From Pseudomonas fragi (GTDB lineage: Bacteria > Pseudomonadota > Gammaproteobacteria > Pseudomonadales > Pseudomonadaceae), in NCBI RefSeq assembly GCF_025426255.1, contig NZ_CP104861.1, positions 3,906,001-3,970,000 on the forward strand: 64,000 bases of DNA, given 5' to 3'. Numbering within the stretch: position 1 is the stretch's first letter; every line of letters begins with the position of its first letter. Shown piece by piece: positions 16,111 through 25,275 of the stretch. The notes beneath the pieces are model-generated. The model was given only the letters and a program-made list of their open reading frames with translations. It was not told the origin of the DNA and ran no database searches. The position numbers were made by a program, and so were the translations under genes.

Positions 16111-16140
16111 AAAAAAGCCAGCATCGCGCTGGCTTTTTTT
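16111..16140 (+). terminator. Rho-independent terminator of amrZ
   Basis: Arms aaaaaagccagc and gctggctttttt enclose a 5-nt loop and end in seven T. The hairpin is nearly symmetrical, so it could also end the convergent mgtE transcript. Confidence 0.88.
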
Positions 16141-16207
16141 ATGGGCGCTGTTCACGCCCGCTACAAAAACGGCCTGATCAGACAGTGTCCGATCAGGTCG
16201 CAGACCA

Positions 16208-17650
16208 TCAAAGCAGGAAGATGGTTGCCAGTCCCAGAAAGATGAAGAACCCGCCACTGTCGGTCATGGCGGTAATCATCACACTCGCGCCCATGGCCGG
16301 GTCACGCCCCATCTTGGCCAACGTCATGGGGATCAATACTCCCATCAGCGCTGCAAGTAGCAGGTTGAGTGTCATGGCCGCGGTCATCACCACGCCCAGC
16401 GACCAACTGCCATACAGCAGGTACGCAACAACGCCAATTACCCCACCCCACACCAGGCCATTGATCAGCCCCACGGCCAGCTCCTTGCGCATCAGACGCG
16501 AGGTGCTGCCGGTGTTGACCTGATCGAGCGCCATCGCTCGTACGATCATGGTGATGGTCTGGTTGCCGGAGTTACCGCCAATGCCGGCCACGATAGGCAT
16601 CAGCGCTGCCAGTGCCACCAGTTTTTCAATCGAGCCTTCAAACAGGCCGATCACCCGCGAAGCAATAAACGCCGTGACCAGATTGACTGCCAGCCAGGCC
16701 CAGCGGTTACGCAGGGACTTCCAGACCGAGGCAAAAATATCTTCCTCTTCGCGCAGACCGGCCATGTTGAGAACTTCGGTTTCGCTCTCCTCACGGATCA
16801 GGTCGACCATTTCATCGATGGTCAGACGGCCAATCAGCTTGCCGTTCTTGTCGACTACAGGCGCAGAGATCAAGTCATAACGCTCGAACGCCTGAGCGGC
16901 ATCGTAGGCATCTTCGTCCGGATGGAAACTCACCGGATCGCTGGCCATTACCTCGGACACTTGCTTTTCAGGGTCGTTGACCAGCAAACGCTTGATCGGC
17001 AACACGCCCTTGAGCGCACCGTCGTAATCGACCACGAACAATTTATCGGTATGCCCAGGCAGCTCTTTGAGGCGACGCAGGTAACGCAGTACGACTTCAA
17101 GGCTGACATCCTCACGGATCGTCACCATCTCGAAGTCCATCAGGGCGCCGACTTGATCCTCGTTGTAGGACAGTGCGGAGCGAACGCGCTCACGCTGCTG
17201 ACCATCAAGGGTCTCCATCAACTCATGGACGACGTCTCGCGGCAGCTCAGGGGCCAGGTCAGCGAGTTCGTCGGCATCCATCTCCTTGGCGGCTGCCAGA
17301 AGCTCGTGATCGTCCATGTCGGCGATCAGGGTTTCACGTACCGAGTCGGATACTTCAAGCAGGATGTCGCCATCGCGATCAGCCTTGACCAACTGCCAGA
17401 CCGTCAAACGGTCGTTCAGCGGCAACGCTTCGAGGATGTAGGCAACGTCTGCGGAGTGCAGGTCTTCCAGCTTGCGCTGGAGCTCAACAAGGTTTTGCCG
17501 ATGGACCAGGTTTTCAACCCGATCATGGTTATGGCCTTCCTGACGATGAGTCAGGTCTTCGACCACACGCTGGCGATTAAGCAGCTCAATAACTTGAGCG
17601 AGGCGGCTTTGCAGGCTGTCTTGCGTTTTCTTTACTTCAACTTCGGTCAT
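16208..17650 (-). CDS. mgtE: Magnesium transporter MgtE
   Basis: A 480-residue Mg2+ channel. The N-terminal superhelical domain (about 30-130, including LHSADVAYILEALPLNDR) is followed by two CBS domains (about 135-260; MASDPVSFHPDEDAYDAA and LIGRLTIDEMVDLI). The five-helix membrane domain contains GIGGNSGNQTITMIVRAMAL and the Asp-containing pore end. The cytosolic domains sense Mg2+ and close the channel when Mg2+ is high. The ATG at 17650 has GGAG upstream; an earlier in-frame ATG at 17680 adds residues not seen in the family. Confidence 0.95.
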   Translation of the reverse strand: MTEVEVKKTQDSLQSRLAQVIELLNRQRVVEDLTHRQEGHNHDRVENLVHRQNLVELQRKLEDLHSADVAYILEALPLNDRLTVWQLVKADRDGDILLEVSDSVRETLIADMDDHELLAAAKEMDADELADLAPELPRDVVHELMETLDGQQRERVRSALSYNEDQVGALMDFEMVTIREDVSLEVVLRYLRRLKELPGHTDKLFVVDYDGALKGVLPIKRLLVNDPEKQVSEVMASDPVSFHPDEDAYDAAQAFERYDLISAPVVDKNGKLIGRLTIDEMVDLIREESETEVLNMAGLREEEDIFASVWKSLRNRWAWLAVNLVTAFIASRVIGLFEGSIEKLVALAALMPIVAGIGGNSGNQTITMIVRAMALDQVNTGSTSRLMRKELAVGLINGLVWGGVIGVVAYLLYGSWSLGVVMTAAMTLNLLLAALMGVLIPMTLAKMGRDPAMGASVMITAMTDSGGFFIFLGLATIFLL

Positions 17651-18000
17651 AGGCGAACTCCACTCCCAGCAGCAGGGCACGCCGGAAGGATCAATCAGTC
17701 AATTCATGATTGGAAAAACGGGATGCTGAGTTTCTACTGGGTAAGTCCATGGAAGTATTCCACAAGCCCCGGCGGGGCTGACGGGCGCAATCATACACGG
17801 CTTAAAAATTTATGACGCAAAAATCTTGGACTTAACAAAAGCTTGCGAGGCGCCGTCGAACGGCGCCTGCACGATGATTGTGCGACGCAGGTTAAAACGC
17901 ATAGGACACAAGCCGAAGATGAAATCTCAGCGTGTACAAGGGGCAGCATAAACTGGGGAGAAGTCTGGCGAATGACAGTAATGTTCAAATCGCAGATAGC
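17651..18000. other. Intergenic region upstream of mgtE
   Basis: No supportable gene. A hairpin with arms aggcgccg and cggcgcct lies at 17848-17868. It could terminate leftward transcription from the tRNA cluster or act in the mgtE leader. Confidence 0.45.
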
Positions 18001-18029
18001 AAAAAGCCTGCACACTGTGCAGGCTTTTT
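18001..18029 (-). terminator. Terminator of the tRNA-Ser/tRNA-Arg cluster
   Basis: Arms aaaaagcctgcac and gtgcaggcttttt form a long hairpin directly after the last tRNA-Arg, with a T-run on the minus strand. Confidence 0.85.
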
Positions 18030-18035
18030 GGTGTT

Positions 18036-18112
18036 TGGTGCACTCGACAGGATTCGAACCTGTGACCGCTCGGTTCGTAGCCGAGTACTCTATCCAGCTG
18101 AGCTACGAGTGC
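18036..18112 (-). tRNA. tRNA-Arg (anticodon ACG), copy 3
   Basis: A 77-nt cloverleaf with acceptor GCACTCG/CGAGTGC, anticodon loop CTACGAA (ACG) and encoded CCA. Identical to the two copies upstream. Last in the minus-strand tRNA transcript. Confidence 0.96.
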
Positions 18113-18182
18113 AAGTTGTGTTTGTTAGACCAGACCACCCTGGTTGAAGCAAAGTTAACCGCCGAAGCAACTAACTCTTAAA

Positions 18183-18259
18183 TGGTGCACTCGACAGGAT
18201 TCGAACCTGTGACCGCTCGGTTCGTAGCCGAGTACTCTATCCAGCTGAGCTACGAGTGC
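18183..18259 (-). tRNA. tRNA-Arg (anticodon ACG), copy 2
   Basis: Identical in sequence to the neighbouring copies. The spacers are also near-identical, so the copies arose by tandem duplication of a unit of about 148 bp. Confidence 0.96.
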
Positions 18260-18330
18260 AAGTTGTGTTTGTTAGACCAGACCACCGCTGGTTGAAGCCA
18301 AGTTAACCGCCAAAGCCATTAACTCTTAAA

Positions 18331-18407
18331 TGGTGCACTCGACAGGATTCGAACCTGTGACCGCTCGGTTCGTAGCCGAGTACTCTATCCAGCTGAGCTA
18401 CGAGTGC
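18331..18407 (-). tRNA. tRNA-Arg (anticodon ACG), copy 1
   Basis: First of three identical 77-nt tRNA-Arg genes, about 107 bp after tRNA-Ser. The position matches the rsmA-tRNA-Ser-tRNA-Arg cluster of other Pseudomonas. Confidence 0.96.
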
Positions 18408-18514
18408 ATTTGAAGCTGCGTATTATAGACCGTTAAATCTCTCTGACAAGCTTTTTTTTCAGTAATTTCAACAACTTACCGAACTGTCTAGATTCGAACG
18501 TGCTACATGAATAA

Positions 18515-18605
18515 TGGCGGAGAAGGGGGGATTCGAACCCCCGACACCCTTTTGAGATGTACTCCCTTAGCAGGGGAGCGCCTTCGGCCACTCGGCCACC
18601 TCTCC
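18515..18605 (-). tRNA. tRNA-Ser (anticodon GCT)
   Basis: A 91-nt class II tRNA with the long variable arm: acceptor GGAGAGG/CTTCTCC, anticodon loop containing GCT (reads AGC/AGT), T-loop TTCGAAT and encoded CCA. It lies 61 bp downstream of csrA on the same strand. Confidence 0.95.
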
Positions 18606-18666
18606 GCAACACGAGGCGTATAATAACCAGCCTTTTCCCCGCATGCAACTAAAAACTTAAATAAAA

Positions 18667-18855
18667 TTAAAGACTTGGTTCTTCGTCCTTTTCTTTCTTG
18701 ATCCGCAGGTAGATCTCCTCACGGTGCACAGCAACTTCCTTGGGAGCATTCACACCAATGCGCACTTGGTTGCCTTTGACACCGAGCACGGTCACAGTAA
18801 TTTCGCCATCGCCTATGATCAGGCTTTCCGCACAACGGCGAGTCAGAATCAGCAT
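18667..18855 (-). CDS. csrA: Carbon storage regulator CsrA/RsmA
   Basis: A 62-residue RNA-binding dimer with the canonical start MLILTRRCAESLIIGD, including the Arg-rich strand and conserved Leu4. GVNAPKEVAVHREEIY carries the Arg44-type RNA contact and the alpha helix. It binds GGA motifs in mRNA leaders to repress secondary metabolism, biofilm and secretion genes, and is titrated by RsmY/Z-type sRNAs. In the conserved order alaS-lysC-csrA-tRNA-Ser it is the RsmA ortholog of this genus. Confidence 0.96.
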   Translation of the reverse strand: MLILTRRCAESLIIGDGEITVTVLGVKGNQVRIGVNAPKEVAVHREEIYLRIKKEKDEEPSL

Positions 18856-18996
18856 ACGTTTCTCCTCACACTTTTCATTTCAGGGACAACAGTCTGCAAA
18901 AAAAAAGAGCCCGGGCCTACTAGCCGAACAGCTATAGCACCCTGTGCTCCTAAGTATTGACCAACATGACAAAACAGGTGGGCCTGGTTCATGCCT

Positions 18997-19032
18997 GCCA
19001 AAAAAACAAAGGGCGCGGATTAACCGCGCCCT
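18997..19032 (-). terminator. Terminator of lysC
   Basis: Arms agggcgcgg and ccgcgccct form a hairpin just after the lysC stop, followed on the minus strand by tttgttttttt. csrA, downstream, must therefore also have its own promoter in the 140-bp gap. Confidence 0.8.
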
Positions 19033-19044
19033 CCTGGAAACGTT

Positions 19045-20280
19045 TTACTCACCCTGTCGGGCTGGCGCGTCCAGGTCAAAAGCGGTGTGCAGGGAACGCA
19101 CGGCCAGCTCCAGGTACTTCTCTTCAATCACCACCGACACTTTGATCTCGGAGGTCGAGATCATCAGGATGTTGATGTTCTCTTTGGCCAGCGCCTCAAA
19201 CATGCAGCTGGCAACGCCCGCATGAGAACGCATGCCTACACCGACAATCGAAACCTTGGCAATGTTGGTATCACCCACCACTTCACGGGCGCCGATCTCG
19301 CGCGCCGTGTTTTCCAGCACGGTTTGTGCGGCGTTGTAGTCATTGCGGTGCACAGTGAAGGTGAAGTCGGTGGTGTTATCGTGCGCGACGTTCTGCACGA
19401 TCATGTCGACTTCGATATTGGCCGCGCTGATCGGGCCCAGAATCTTGAACGCCACGCCCGGGGTGTCTGGCACGCCACGGATGGTCAGCTTGGCTTCGTC
19501 GCGATTGAATGCGATACCAGAAATGATCGGCTGTTCCATGGATTCCTCTTCATCAATAGTAATGAGGGTGCCTGGACCCTCCTTGAAGCTGTGCAAAACG
19601 CGCAGCGGAACGTTGTACTTGCCTGCGAACTCGACTGCGCGGATCTGCAACACCTTGGAGCCCAGGCTGGCCATTTCCAGCATTTCTTCGAAGGTGATCT
19701 TTTCCAAACGCTGAGCTTTGGCCACAACCCGTGGGTCTGTGGTGTAAACCCCGTCTACATCGGTATAGATCTGGCATTCATCAGCCTTCAGGGCCGCCGC
19801 CAGTGCCACACCGGTGGTGTCAGAGCCGCCACGACCCAACGTGGTTATGTTGCCGTGCTCATCGACGCCCTGGAAACCTGCAACCACAACCACACGCCCG
19901 GCCCCAAGGTCGGCGCGAATCTTCTGATCGTCAATTTTCAGGATGCGGGCTTTGGTGTGCGAGCTGTCCGTAAGGATGCGCACCTGGCTGCCGGTATAGG
20001 ACACCGCAGGTACACCGCGCTTGTTCAGCGCCATCGCCAGCAGACCAATAGTCACCTGCTCGCCCGTGGATACAATTACATCCAGCTCGCGAGGTGACGG
20101 GTGATCGCTGATTTGCTTGGCCAGTTCGATCAGGCGATTGGTTTCGCCGCTCATTGCAGAGAGCACGATCACCAGATCATTACCGGCTTCGCGGAACTTC
20201 TTAACTTTATCGGCGACCTGCTCGATTCTCTCGACAGTGCCGACCGAGGTGCCTCCAAACTTCTGTACGATCAAAGCCAT
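19045..20280 (-). CDS. lysC: Aspartate kinase
   Basis: A 411-residue monofunctional aspartokinase. KFGGTSVG is at residues 7-14, the kinase domain runs to about 250 (with GRGGSDTTGVALAAAL and TTDPRVV), and two ACT domains follow (about 265-400) that bind lysine and threonine for feedback inhibition. It phosphorylates aspartate in the first step to Lys, Thr, Met and diaminopimelate. An internal start at about the codon near 19541 could give a short beta subunit, as in other alpha2beta2 enzymes. It is transcribed after alaS. Confidence 0.96.
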   Translation of the reverse strand: MALIVQKFGGTSVGTVERIEQVADKVKKFREAGNDLVIVLSAMSGETNRLIELAKQISDHPSPRELDVIVSTGEQVTIGLLAMALNKRGVPAVSYTGSQVRILTDSSHTKARILKIDDQKIRADLGAGRVVVVAGFQGVDEHGNITTLGRGGSDTTGVALAAALKADECQIYTDVDGVYTTDPRVVAKAQRLEKITFEEMLEMASLGSKVLQIRAVEFAGKYNVPLRVLHSFKEGPGTLITIDEEESMEQPIISGIAFNRDEAKLTIRGVPDTPGVAFKILGPISAANIEVDMIVQNVAHDNTTDFTFTVHRNDYNAAQTVLENTAREIGAREVVGDTNIAKVSIVGVGMRSHAGVASCMFEALAKENINILMISTSEIKVSVVIEEKYLELAVRSLHTAFDLDAPARQGE

Positions 20281-20363
20281 TTCAAAGCAGCCTCAGCCCA
20301 TAAAGGGCGCCCATTTATCATTCAAACGACGCGCCATCACTAGACGATGGCGCGTACTGGACC

Positions 20364-22982
20364 TCAGATACCCTGTTCGACAAATGGCACAGTCAGGGCC
20401 AACGCGGCGTCCAGGGCTGCAGCATCAACACCGCCGCCTTGCGCCATGTCCGGACGACCACCGCCCTTCCCGCCCACTGCCGCAGCGGCCTGCTTCATCA
20501 AATCACCGGCTTTGAGTTGGCCAGTCAGGTCTTTGGTTACGCCTGCAACCAGTACAACCTTGTCTTCATGAACACTGCCGAGCAGGATCACCGCACGGCC
20601 GAGCTTGTTCTTCAGCTGATCTACCAGCGCCAGCAGCGCCTTGCCATCTTGACCATCCAGGCGGGCGGTCAACACTTTCACGCCTTTTACGTCCACTGCC
20701 GACGATGACAGGTCATCGCCCGCAGCGCTTGCAGCTTTGGCCTGCAATTGTTCCAGTTGTTTTTCCAGCTGGCGATTACGCTCAAGCACCGCCGACAGTT
20801 TGTCGACCAGGTTTTCACGCGAGCCCTTGACCAGGCTTGCGGCTTCCTTGAGCTGCTCTTCGGCGGCGTTCAGGTAAGCCAGTGCGGCCGCGCCTGTAAC
20901 AGCCTCGATCCGACGAATACCGGAGGCTACACCGCCCTCACTGATGATTTTCATCAGGCCGATATCGCCAGTACGGTTGGCGTGAATACCGCCACACAAT
21001 TCAACCGAGAAATCGCCGCCCATGCTCAGTACGCGCACGTTGTCGCCGTACTTCTCGCCAAACAGCGCCATGGCGCCTTTTTGCTTGGCGGTTTCGATGT
21101 CGGTTTCTTCAGTCTCGACCGGGGTGTTCTTACGAATCTCGGCGTTGACGATATCTTCCAGCGCCTTGATCTGCTCAGGCTTGATCGACTCGAAGTGGCT
21201 GAAGTCAAAGCGCATGCGCTGACTGTCGACCAACGAACCTTTCTGCTGAACGTGCTCGCCCAGCACCTGGCGCAAGGCCGCGTGCAGCAAGTGAGTCGCC
21301 GAGTGGTTCAGCGCGGTGGCGTGACGCACATCAGCATCTACCTTGGCTTCAACGGATTCGCCTGTTTTCAGGCCGCCCGCTGCAACCACGCCGTGGTGCA
21401 GGAACGCGCCGCCGGTTTTAGTGGTGTCGCGCACGTCAAAACGCGCTGCGCCAGCTTGCAGGTAACCGCAATCGCCTACCTGGCCGCCCGACTCGGCGTA
21501 GAACGGGGTCTGATCAAGAATGACCACGCCGTCATCGCCTTCGCTCAAGCTGGCAACCGACTGACCGTCTTTGTAGAGAGCAACGACTTTGGCCGGGGCC
21601 TGGGTCGCGCTGTAACCGATAAACTCGGTCGGCACATCGACTTTAACCAGAGTGTTGTAGTCCAGGCCGAACGCGCTGGCCGAACGCGCACGCACACGCT
21701 GGGCTTCCATCTCGCGCTCGAAGCCTTCCTCGTCCACGGTCAGGTTGCGCTCACGGGCGATGTCGGCCGTCAGGTCCATCGGGAAACCATAGGTGTCGTA
21801 GAGCTTGAACACTACGTCGCCCGGCACCACGGTGCCCTTGAGTTCAGCCAGATCCAGCTCAAGGATTTTCAGGCCCTGCTCCAGGGTCTTGGAGAACTGC
21901 TCTTCTTCGGCTTTAAGCACGCGCTCGATGTTGGCTTGCTCGCGAACCAACTCCGGGAAGCCTTCGCCCATCTCGGCAACCAGTGCCGCGACGATCTTGT
22001 AGAAGAAGCTGCCGGTTGCGCCCAGCTTGTTGCCGTGACGGCAGGCGCGACGAATGATGCGGCGCAATACATAGCCGCGACCTTCATTGGAAGGCAATAC
22101 GCCATCAGCAATCAGGAAGCTGCACGAACGGATGTGGTCGGCTACAACCTTGAGCGATGCCTGGCCTTCGTTGGCACAGCCGATGGCTTGCGCCGCGCCA
22201 TTGAGCAGGCTCTGGAACAGATCGATGTCGTAGTTGGAGTTGACGTGCTGCATCACCGCACTGATCCGCTCCAGGCCCATGCCGGTATCTACCGACGGCG
22301 CTGGCAACGGATGCAACACGCCATCGGCGGTGCGGTTGAACTGCATGAACACGTTGTTCCAGATTTCGATGTAACGGTCACCGTCTTCATCTGGCGAGCC
22401 CGGCGGGCCGCCCCAGATTTCAGGACCGTGATCGTAGAAAATCTCGGTGCAAGGGCCGCACGGGCCGGTATCGCCCATGGTCCAGAAGTTGTCCGATGCG
22501 TACGGCGCACCTTTGTTGTCGCCAATACGGATCATGCGCTCGGCAGGGACGCCGACTTCTTTGGTCCAGATGTCATACGCTTCGTCATCGCTGGCGTAAA
22601 CGGTTACCCAGAGCTTGTCTTTAGGCAGCTTGAGAACGCCGGTCAGGAAAGTCCAAGCGAAGTTGATCGCGTCTTTCTTGAAATAATCGCCGAAGCTGAA
22701 GTTACCGAGCATTTCAAAGAAGGTGTGGTGACGTGCGGTGTAGCCGACGTTTTCCAGGTCGCTGTTCTTGCCGCCGGCTCGCACGCACTTCTGGCTGCTG
22801 GTCGCTCGGGTGTAGGCACGTTTTTCTTGACCCAGGAAGCAGTCCTTGAACTGGTTCATCCCCGCGTTGGTGAACAGCAGGGTTGGGTCGTTATTCGGGA
22901 CCAAGGAGCTGGAAGGGACACGGGTGTGACCTTGCTCCTCGAAGAAGCGAAGGAAGGCTTCACGGATTTCTGCGCTTTTCAT
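20364..22982 (-). CDS. alaS: Alanyl-tRNA synthetase
   Basis: An 872-residue class II synthetase. It begins MKSAEIREAFLRFFEEQGHT, then VPNNDPTLLFTNAGMNQFKD (motif 1/2 region). The editing domain has HSATHLLHAALRQ and CGGIHANRTGDIG, which supply the HxxxH and CxxxH zinc ligands that clear Ser-tRNA(Ala). The C-terminal C-Ala and oligomerisation region contains GGKGGGRPDMAQGGG. The ATG at 22982 is preferred over a longer frame from 23048, which lacks family similarity. It is the first gene of alaS-lysC. Confidence 0.97.
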   Translation of the reverse strand: MKSAEIREAFLRFFEEQGHTRVPSSSLVPNNDPTLLFTNAGMNQFKDCFLGQEKRAYTRATSSQKCVRAGGKNSDLENVGYTARHHTFFEMLGNFSFGDYFKKDAINFAWTFLTGVLKLPKDKLWVTVYASDDEAYDIWTKEVGVPAERMIRIGDNKGAPYASDNFWTMGDTGPCGPCTEIFYDHGPEIWGGPPGSPDEDGDRYIEIWNNVFMQFNRTADGVLHPLPAPSVDTGMGLERISAVMQHVNSNYDIDLFQSLLNGAAQAIGCANEGQASLKVVADHIRSCSFLIADGVLPSNEGRGYVLRRIIRRACRHGNKLGATGSFFYKIVAALVAEMGEGFPELVREQANIERVLKAEEEQFSKTLEQGLKILELDLAELKGTVVPGDVVFKLYDTYGFPMDLTADIARERNLTVDEEGFEREMEAQRVRARSASAFGLDYNTLVKVDVPTEFIGYSATQAPAKVVALYKDGQSVASLSEGDDGVVILDQTPFYAESGGQVGDCGYLQAGAARFDVRDTTKTGGAFLHHGVVAAGGLKTGESVEAKVDADVRHATALNHSATHLLHAALRQVLGEHVQQKGSLVDSQRMRFDFSHFESIKPEQIKALEDIVNAEIRKNTPVETEETDIETAKQKGAMALFGEKYGDNVRVLSMGGDFSVELCGGIHANRTGDIGLMKIISEGGVASGIRRIEAVTGAAALAYLNAAEEQLKEAASLVKGSRENLVDKLSAVLERNRQLEKQLEQLQAKAASAAGDDLSSSAVDVKGVKVLTARLDGQDGKALLALVDQLKNKLGRAVILLGSVHEDKVVLVAGVTKDLTGQLKAGDLMKQAAAAVGGKGGGRPDMAQGGGVDAAALDAALALTVPFVEQGI

Positions 22983-23047
22983 AGGTTCTTCCACGGAGGC
23001 TGCGGCCAGAGGCAAGTGAATCACGTCAATCGACAGTGCGACTCGCA

Positions 23048-23071
23048 AAGGGCCGCATTATATCGGCCCTT
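23048..23071 (-). promoter_or_regulatory. Hairpin overlapping a TATAAT box upstream of alaS
   Basis: Arms aagggccg and cggccctt flank eight bases that contain a perfect TATAAT on the minus strand (23062-23057), 75 bp before the alaS start. The hairpin could also terminate ltaE. It is either a promoter inside an operator-like dyad or a chance overlap with a terminator stem. No strong -35 is seen. Confidence 0.4.
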
Positions 23072-23128
23072 CGCCTCGGGTACAGCGTGTTTATACGATA
23101 GCGACAAGCAATTGGACGGATCGCAAGA

Positions 23129-24133
23129 TTATTGGCGGGAAAACTCAGTAAAAACGGCTATTACGTGCTCAATCTGACTGTGACTGACATCCATATGCGT
23201 CACCATTCGCAAGCGCGGTGCCGCGCTGAGCCTGATCCCCTCCTCGGCCGCAAAGGCCTTGAGAGCCTCCGCCCGCTCGTCGACCTGCACATAGACCATA
23301 TTGGTCTGCACCGGCTCCACCTCATACCCGGCAGCACGCAGGCCCTCGGCGAGGAACTGCGCATTGGCATGGTCGTCCGCCAGACGCTCAACCTGATGGT
23401 CCAGCGCATACAACCCGGCAGCCGCCAACTGGCCTGCCTGGCGCATGCCACCACCGACCATCTTGCGCAAGCGCCGGGCCTTGCCGATCAGCTCGGCAGT
23501 GCCGCACAACACGGAGCCCACTGGCGCACCCAAACCTTTGGACAGGCACACCGATACCGAGTCGAAATGCCGGGTGATATCACTCGCATCAACCCCCAGT
23601 TTGACGGCCGCGTTGTACAGCCGAGCGCCATCAAGGTGCAGCGCCAGCCCATGCTCACGGGTCAGGCGACTGGCAGCTGCCAGATACTCAACTGGCAGCA
23701 CCTTGCCCTGCATGGTGTTTTCCAGGGCCAGCAAACGGGTGCGGGCAAAGTGAAAATCGTCAGGCTTGATCGCGGCAACAACCTGCGCCAGGTCCAGCGA
23801 ACCATCCGCCTGAACCTCCAGCGGCTGCGGCTGAATCGAGCCCAGTACCGCCGCCCCGCCGCCTTCATATTTATAGGTGTGGGCCTGCTGACCGACGATA
23901 TATTCGTCACCGCGCCCGCAATGAGCCATCAGTGCCAGCAGGTTGCTCATGGTGCCGGTGGGCACGAACAGCGCACTGGCAAAACCCAGACGCAAGGCCA
24001 GTTCGGACTCCAGCTTGTTTACCGAAGGATCTTCGCCATACACATCGTCGCCCATCGGCGCATTTGCCATGGCCTCGCGCATGCCAGCGCTGGGTTGGGT
24101 CACGGTGTCACTACGAAGATCGATAACAGTCAT
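23129..24133 (-). CDS. ltaE: Low-specificity L-threonine aldolase
   Basis: A 334-residue PLP enzyme of fold type I. It begins MTVIDLRSDTVTQPSAGMREAM, with GDDVYGEDPSVN and PTGTMSNLLAL near the cofactor phosphate. The PLP lysine is in CLSKGLGAPVGS, and the HLDGARLYNAA segment supplies the Asp that pairs with the pyridine nitrogen. It cleaves threonine and allo-threonine to glycine and acetaldehyde. It is a monocistronic unit between alaS and the divergent riboflavin gene. Confidence 0.93.
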   Translation of the reverse strand: MTVIDLRSDTVTQPSAGMREAMANAPMGDDVYGEDPSVNKLESELALRLGFASALFVPTGTMSNLLALMAHCGRGDEYIVGQQAHTYKYEGGGAAVLGSIQPQPLEVQADGSLDLAQVVAAIKPDDFHFARTRLLALENTMQGKVLPVEYLAAASRLTREHGLALHLDGARLYNAAVKLGVDASDITRHFDSVSVCLSKGLGAPVGSVLCGTAELIGKARRLRKMVGGGMRQAGQLAAAGLYALDHQVERLADDHANAQFLAEGLRAAGYEVEPVQTNMVYVQVDERAEALKAFAAEEGIRLSAAPRLRMVTHMDVSHSQIEHVIAVFTEFSRQ

Positions 24134-24346
24134 TGGAGCGGCCTCGGCAATAAGTGATCAGCACTGGAGACTAATCGGGGAATTCCCTTTCGAACAAGCG
24201 TAGCGCAGGCAGATTGGCCATATATTTGTGTTTGCACAGAAATCGACTGCTAACCCAGCAAGAAATTTGATTGCTATTAGCAAAAAGCAGCCATGCATCT
24301 GCGAAAAATTTGTGATACAAAATGCCCGCCGCCAGAAAGGCTGGCG

Positions 24347-24516
24347 GCAACGTTCTCAGGGCGGGGTGCGACTCCCCACCGGCGGTAATTGCGCGCAAAG
24401 CGCATAGCCCGCGAGCGCTTGGTCGGTCCCCGCTTCGGCGATGACAGATCAAGGTCAGCAGACCCGGTGTGATCCCGGGGCCGACGGTCATAGTCCGGAT
24501 GAAGAGAGAACGGGAT
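24347..24516 (+). promoter_or_regulatory. FMN riboswitch (RFN element)
   Basis: All conserved RFN blocks are present in order: cgttctcagggcggggtg, actccccaccggcggtaa, agcccgcgagcg, gtcagcagacccggtg, ccgacggtcatagtccggat and the closing gaagagagaacg that pairs with the 5' strand. It lies 130 bp before a lumazine synthase gene and will shut that gene off when FMN is abundant. The variable stem between agcccgcgagcg and gtcagcaga is typical of proteobacteria. Confidence 0.95.
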
Positions 24517-24646
24517 TGGCGCCAAAGGGCCGTCAACCAGGTGGACAAGTGACGATGCCAAATGGCCGTGCGCTGCCCACCTGAACGTACCCTTTAATCC
24601 CATTCGATTCATATGCCCTGTTTTTCACACAAACAGGAATCTGAAC

Positions 24647-25156
24647 ATGCAACCCACCGCAATCGACAGCAAAAGCAAAAACCACCACGAGCGCGTAGCG
24701 TTTATCCAAGCCTGCTGGCACAAAGACATTGTCGATCAGAGCCGTAAAGGCTTCCTGGCCGAAATGCTGGTACAGGGCTATCAGGAAAGCGACATCGATT
24801 TCTTTGAAGTCGGCGGCGCCTTTGAAATCCCGCTGCACGCCAAGCTGCTGGCCAAGACTGGCCGTTATGCCGGTATCGTCGGCGCGGCACTGGTGGTGGA
24901 TGGCGGCATCTACCGTCACGATTTCGTCGCCCAGTCCGTAGTCAGCGCCCTGATGCAAGTGCAACTGGAAACCGAAGTGCCGGTATTCTCGGTCAGCCTG
25001 ACCCCGCACCACTTCCATGCCGGTGAAGAACACCACAAATTCTTCTTCGACCACTTCGTGCACAAAGGCCAGGAAGCGGCAAAGACCTGCGTCGATACCC
25101 TGCAAAAAATTCGCGACTTGAAGCGCATGGACACCCAGCAAAAACGCGCGGTGTAA
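24647..25156 (+). CDS. ribH: 6,7-dimethyl-8-ribityllumazine synthase, second type (RibH2-like)
   Basis: A 169-residue protein with the lumazine synthase fold. RVAFIQACWHKDIVDQSR is at the N-terminus, VGGAFEIPLHAKLLA forms the substrate pocket, and VSLTPHHFHAGEEHHKFFFDHFVHKGQEAA replaces the usual LTxxxxEQAxxR segment. The His-rich variant resembles RibH2 of rhizobia and Brucella rather than the canonical 60-mer enzyme. It condenses 5-amino-6-ribitylaminouracil with dihydroxybutanone phosphate in riboflavin synthesis. The FMN riboswitch upstream supports the role. Being alone, it is probably an additional copy to the one in the main rib cluster, which is not in this window. Confidence 0.88.
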   Translation: MQPTAIDSKSKNHHERVAFIQACWHKDIVDQSRKGFLAEMLVQGYQESDIDFFEVGGAFEIPLHAKLLAKTGRYAGIVGAALVVDGGIYRHDFVAQSVVSALMQVQLETEVPVFSVSLTPHHFHAGEEHHKFFFDHFVHKGQEAAKTCVDTLQKIRDLKRMDTQQKRAV

Positions 25157-25275
25157 ATCGCCAGCCCACAAGCCAGACTTCGGTCCGGCTTGTGGGCACC
25201 GCTACAATTATCTGACACCGCAGCACCCTCCAGAGCCGTTTGAATAAAGCCTCTTTATTCACTGGAGTACCCACG

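Noticed and set aside
18036..18407. 148-bp periodic repeats as a possible CRISPR or mobile element
   Set aside because: The repeats are tRNA-Arg genes with duplicated spacers.
18433..18648. 71-codon frame across tRNA-Ser
   Set aside because: It is the tRNA gene read as protein, and no ribosome site precedes it.
20748..23177. Very long open frame antisense to alaS (over 800 codons), and a similar one antisense to lysC (19087-20097)
   Set aside because: Both lie opposite highly conserved essential genes and owe their length to the codon bias of GC-rich DNA. They have no domain similarity and no ribosome sites.
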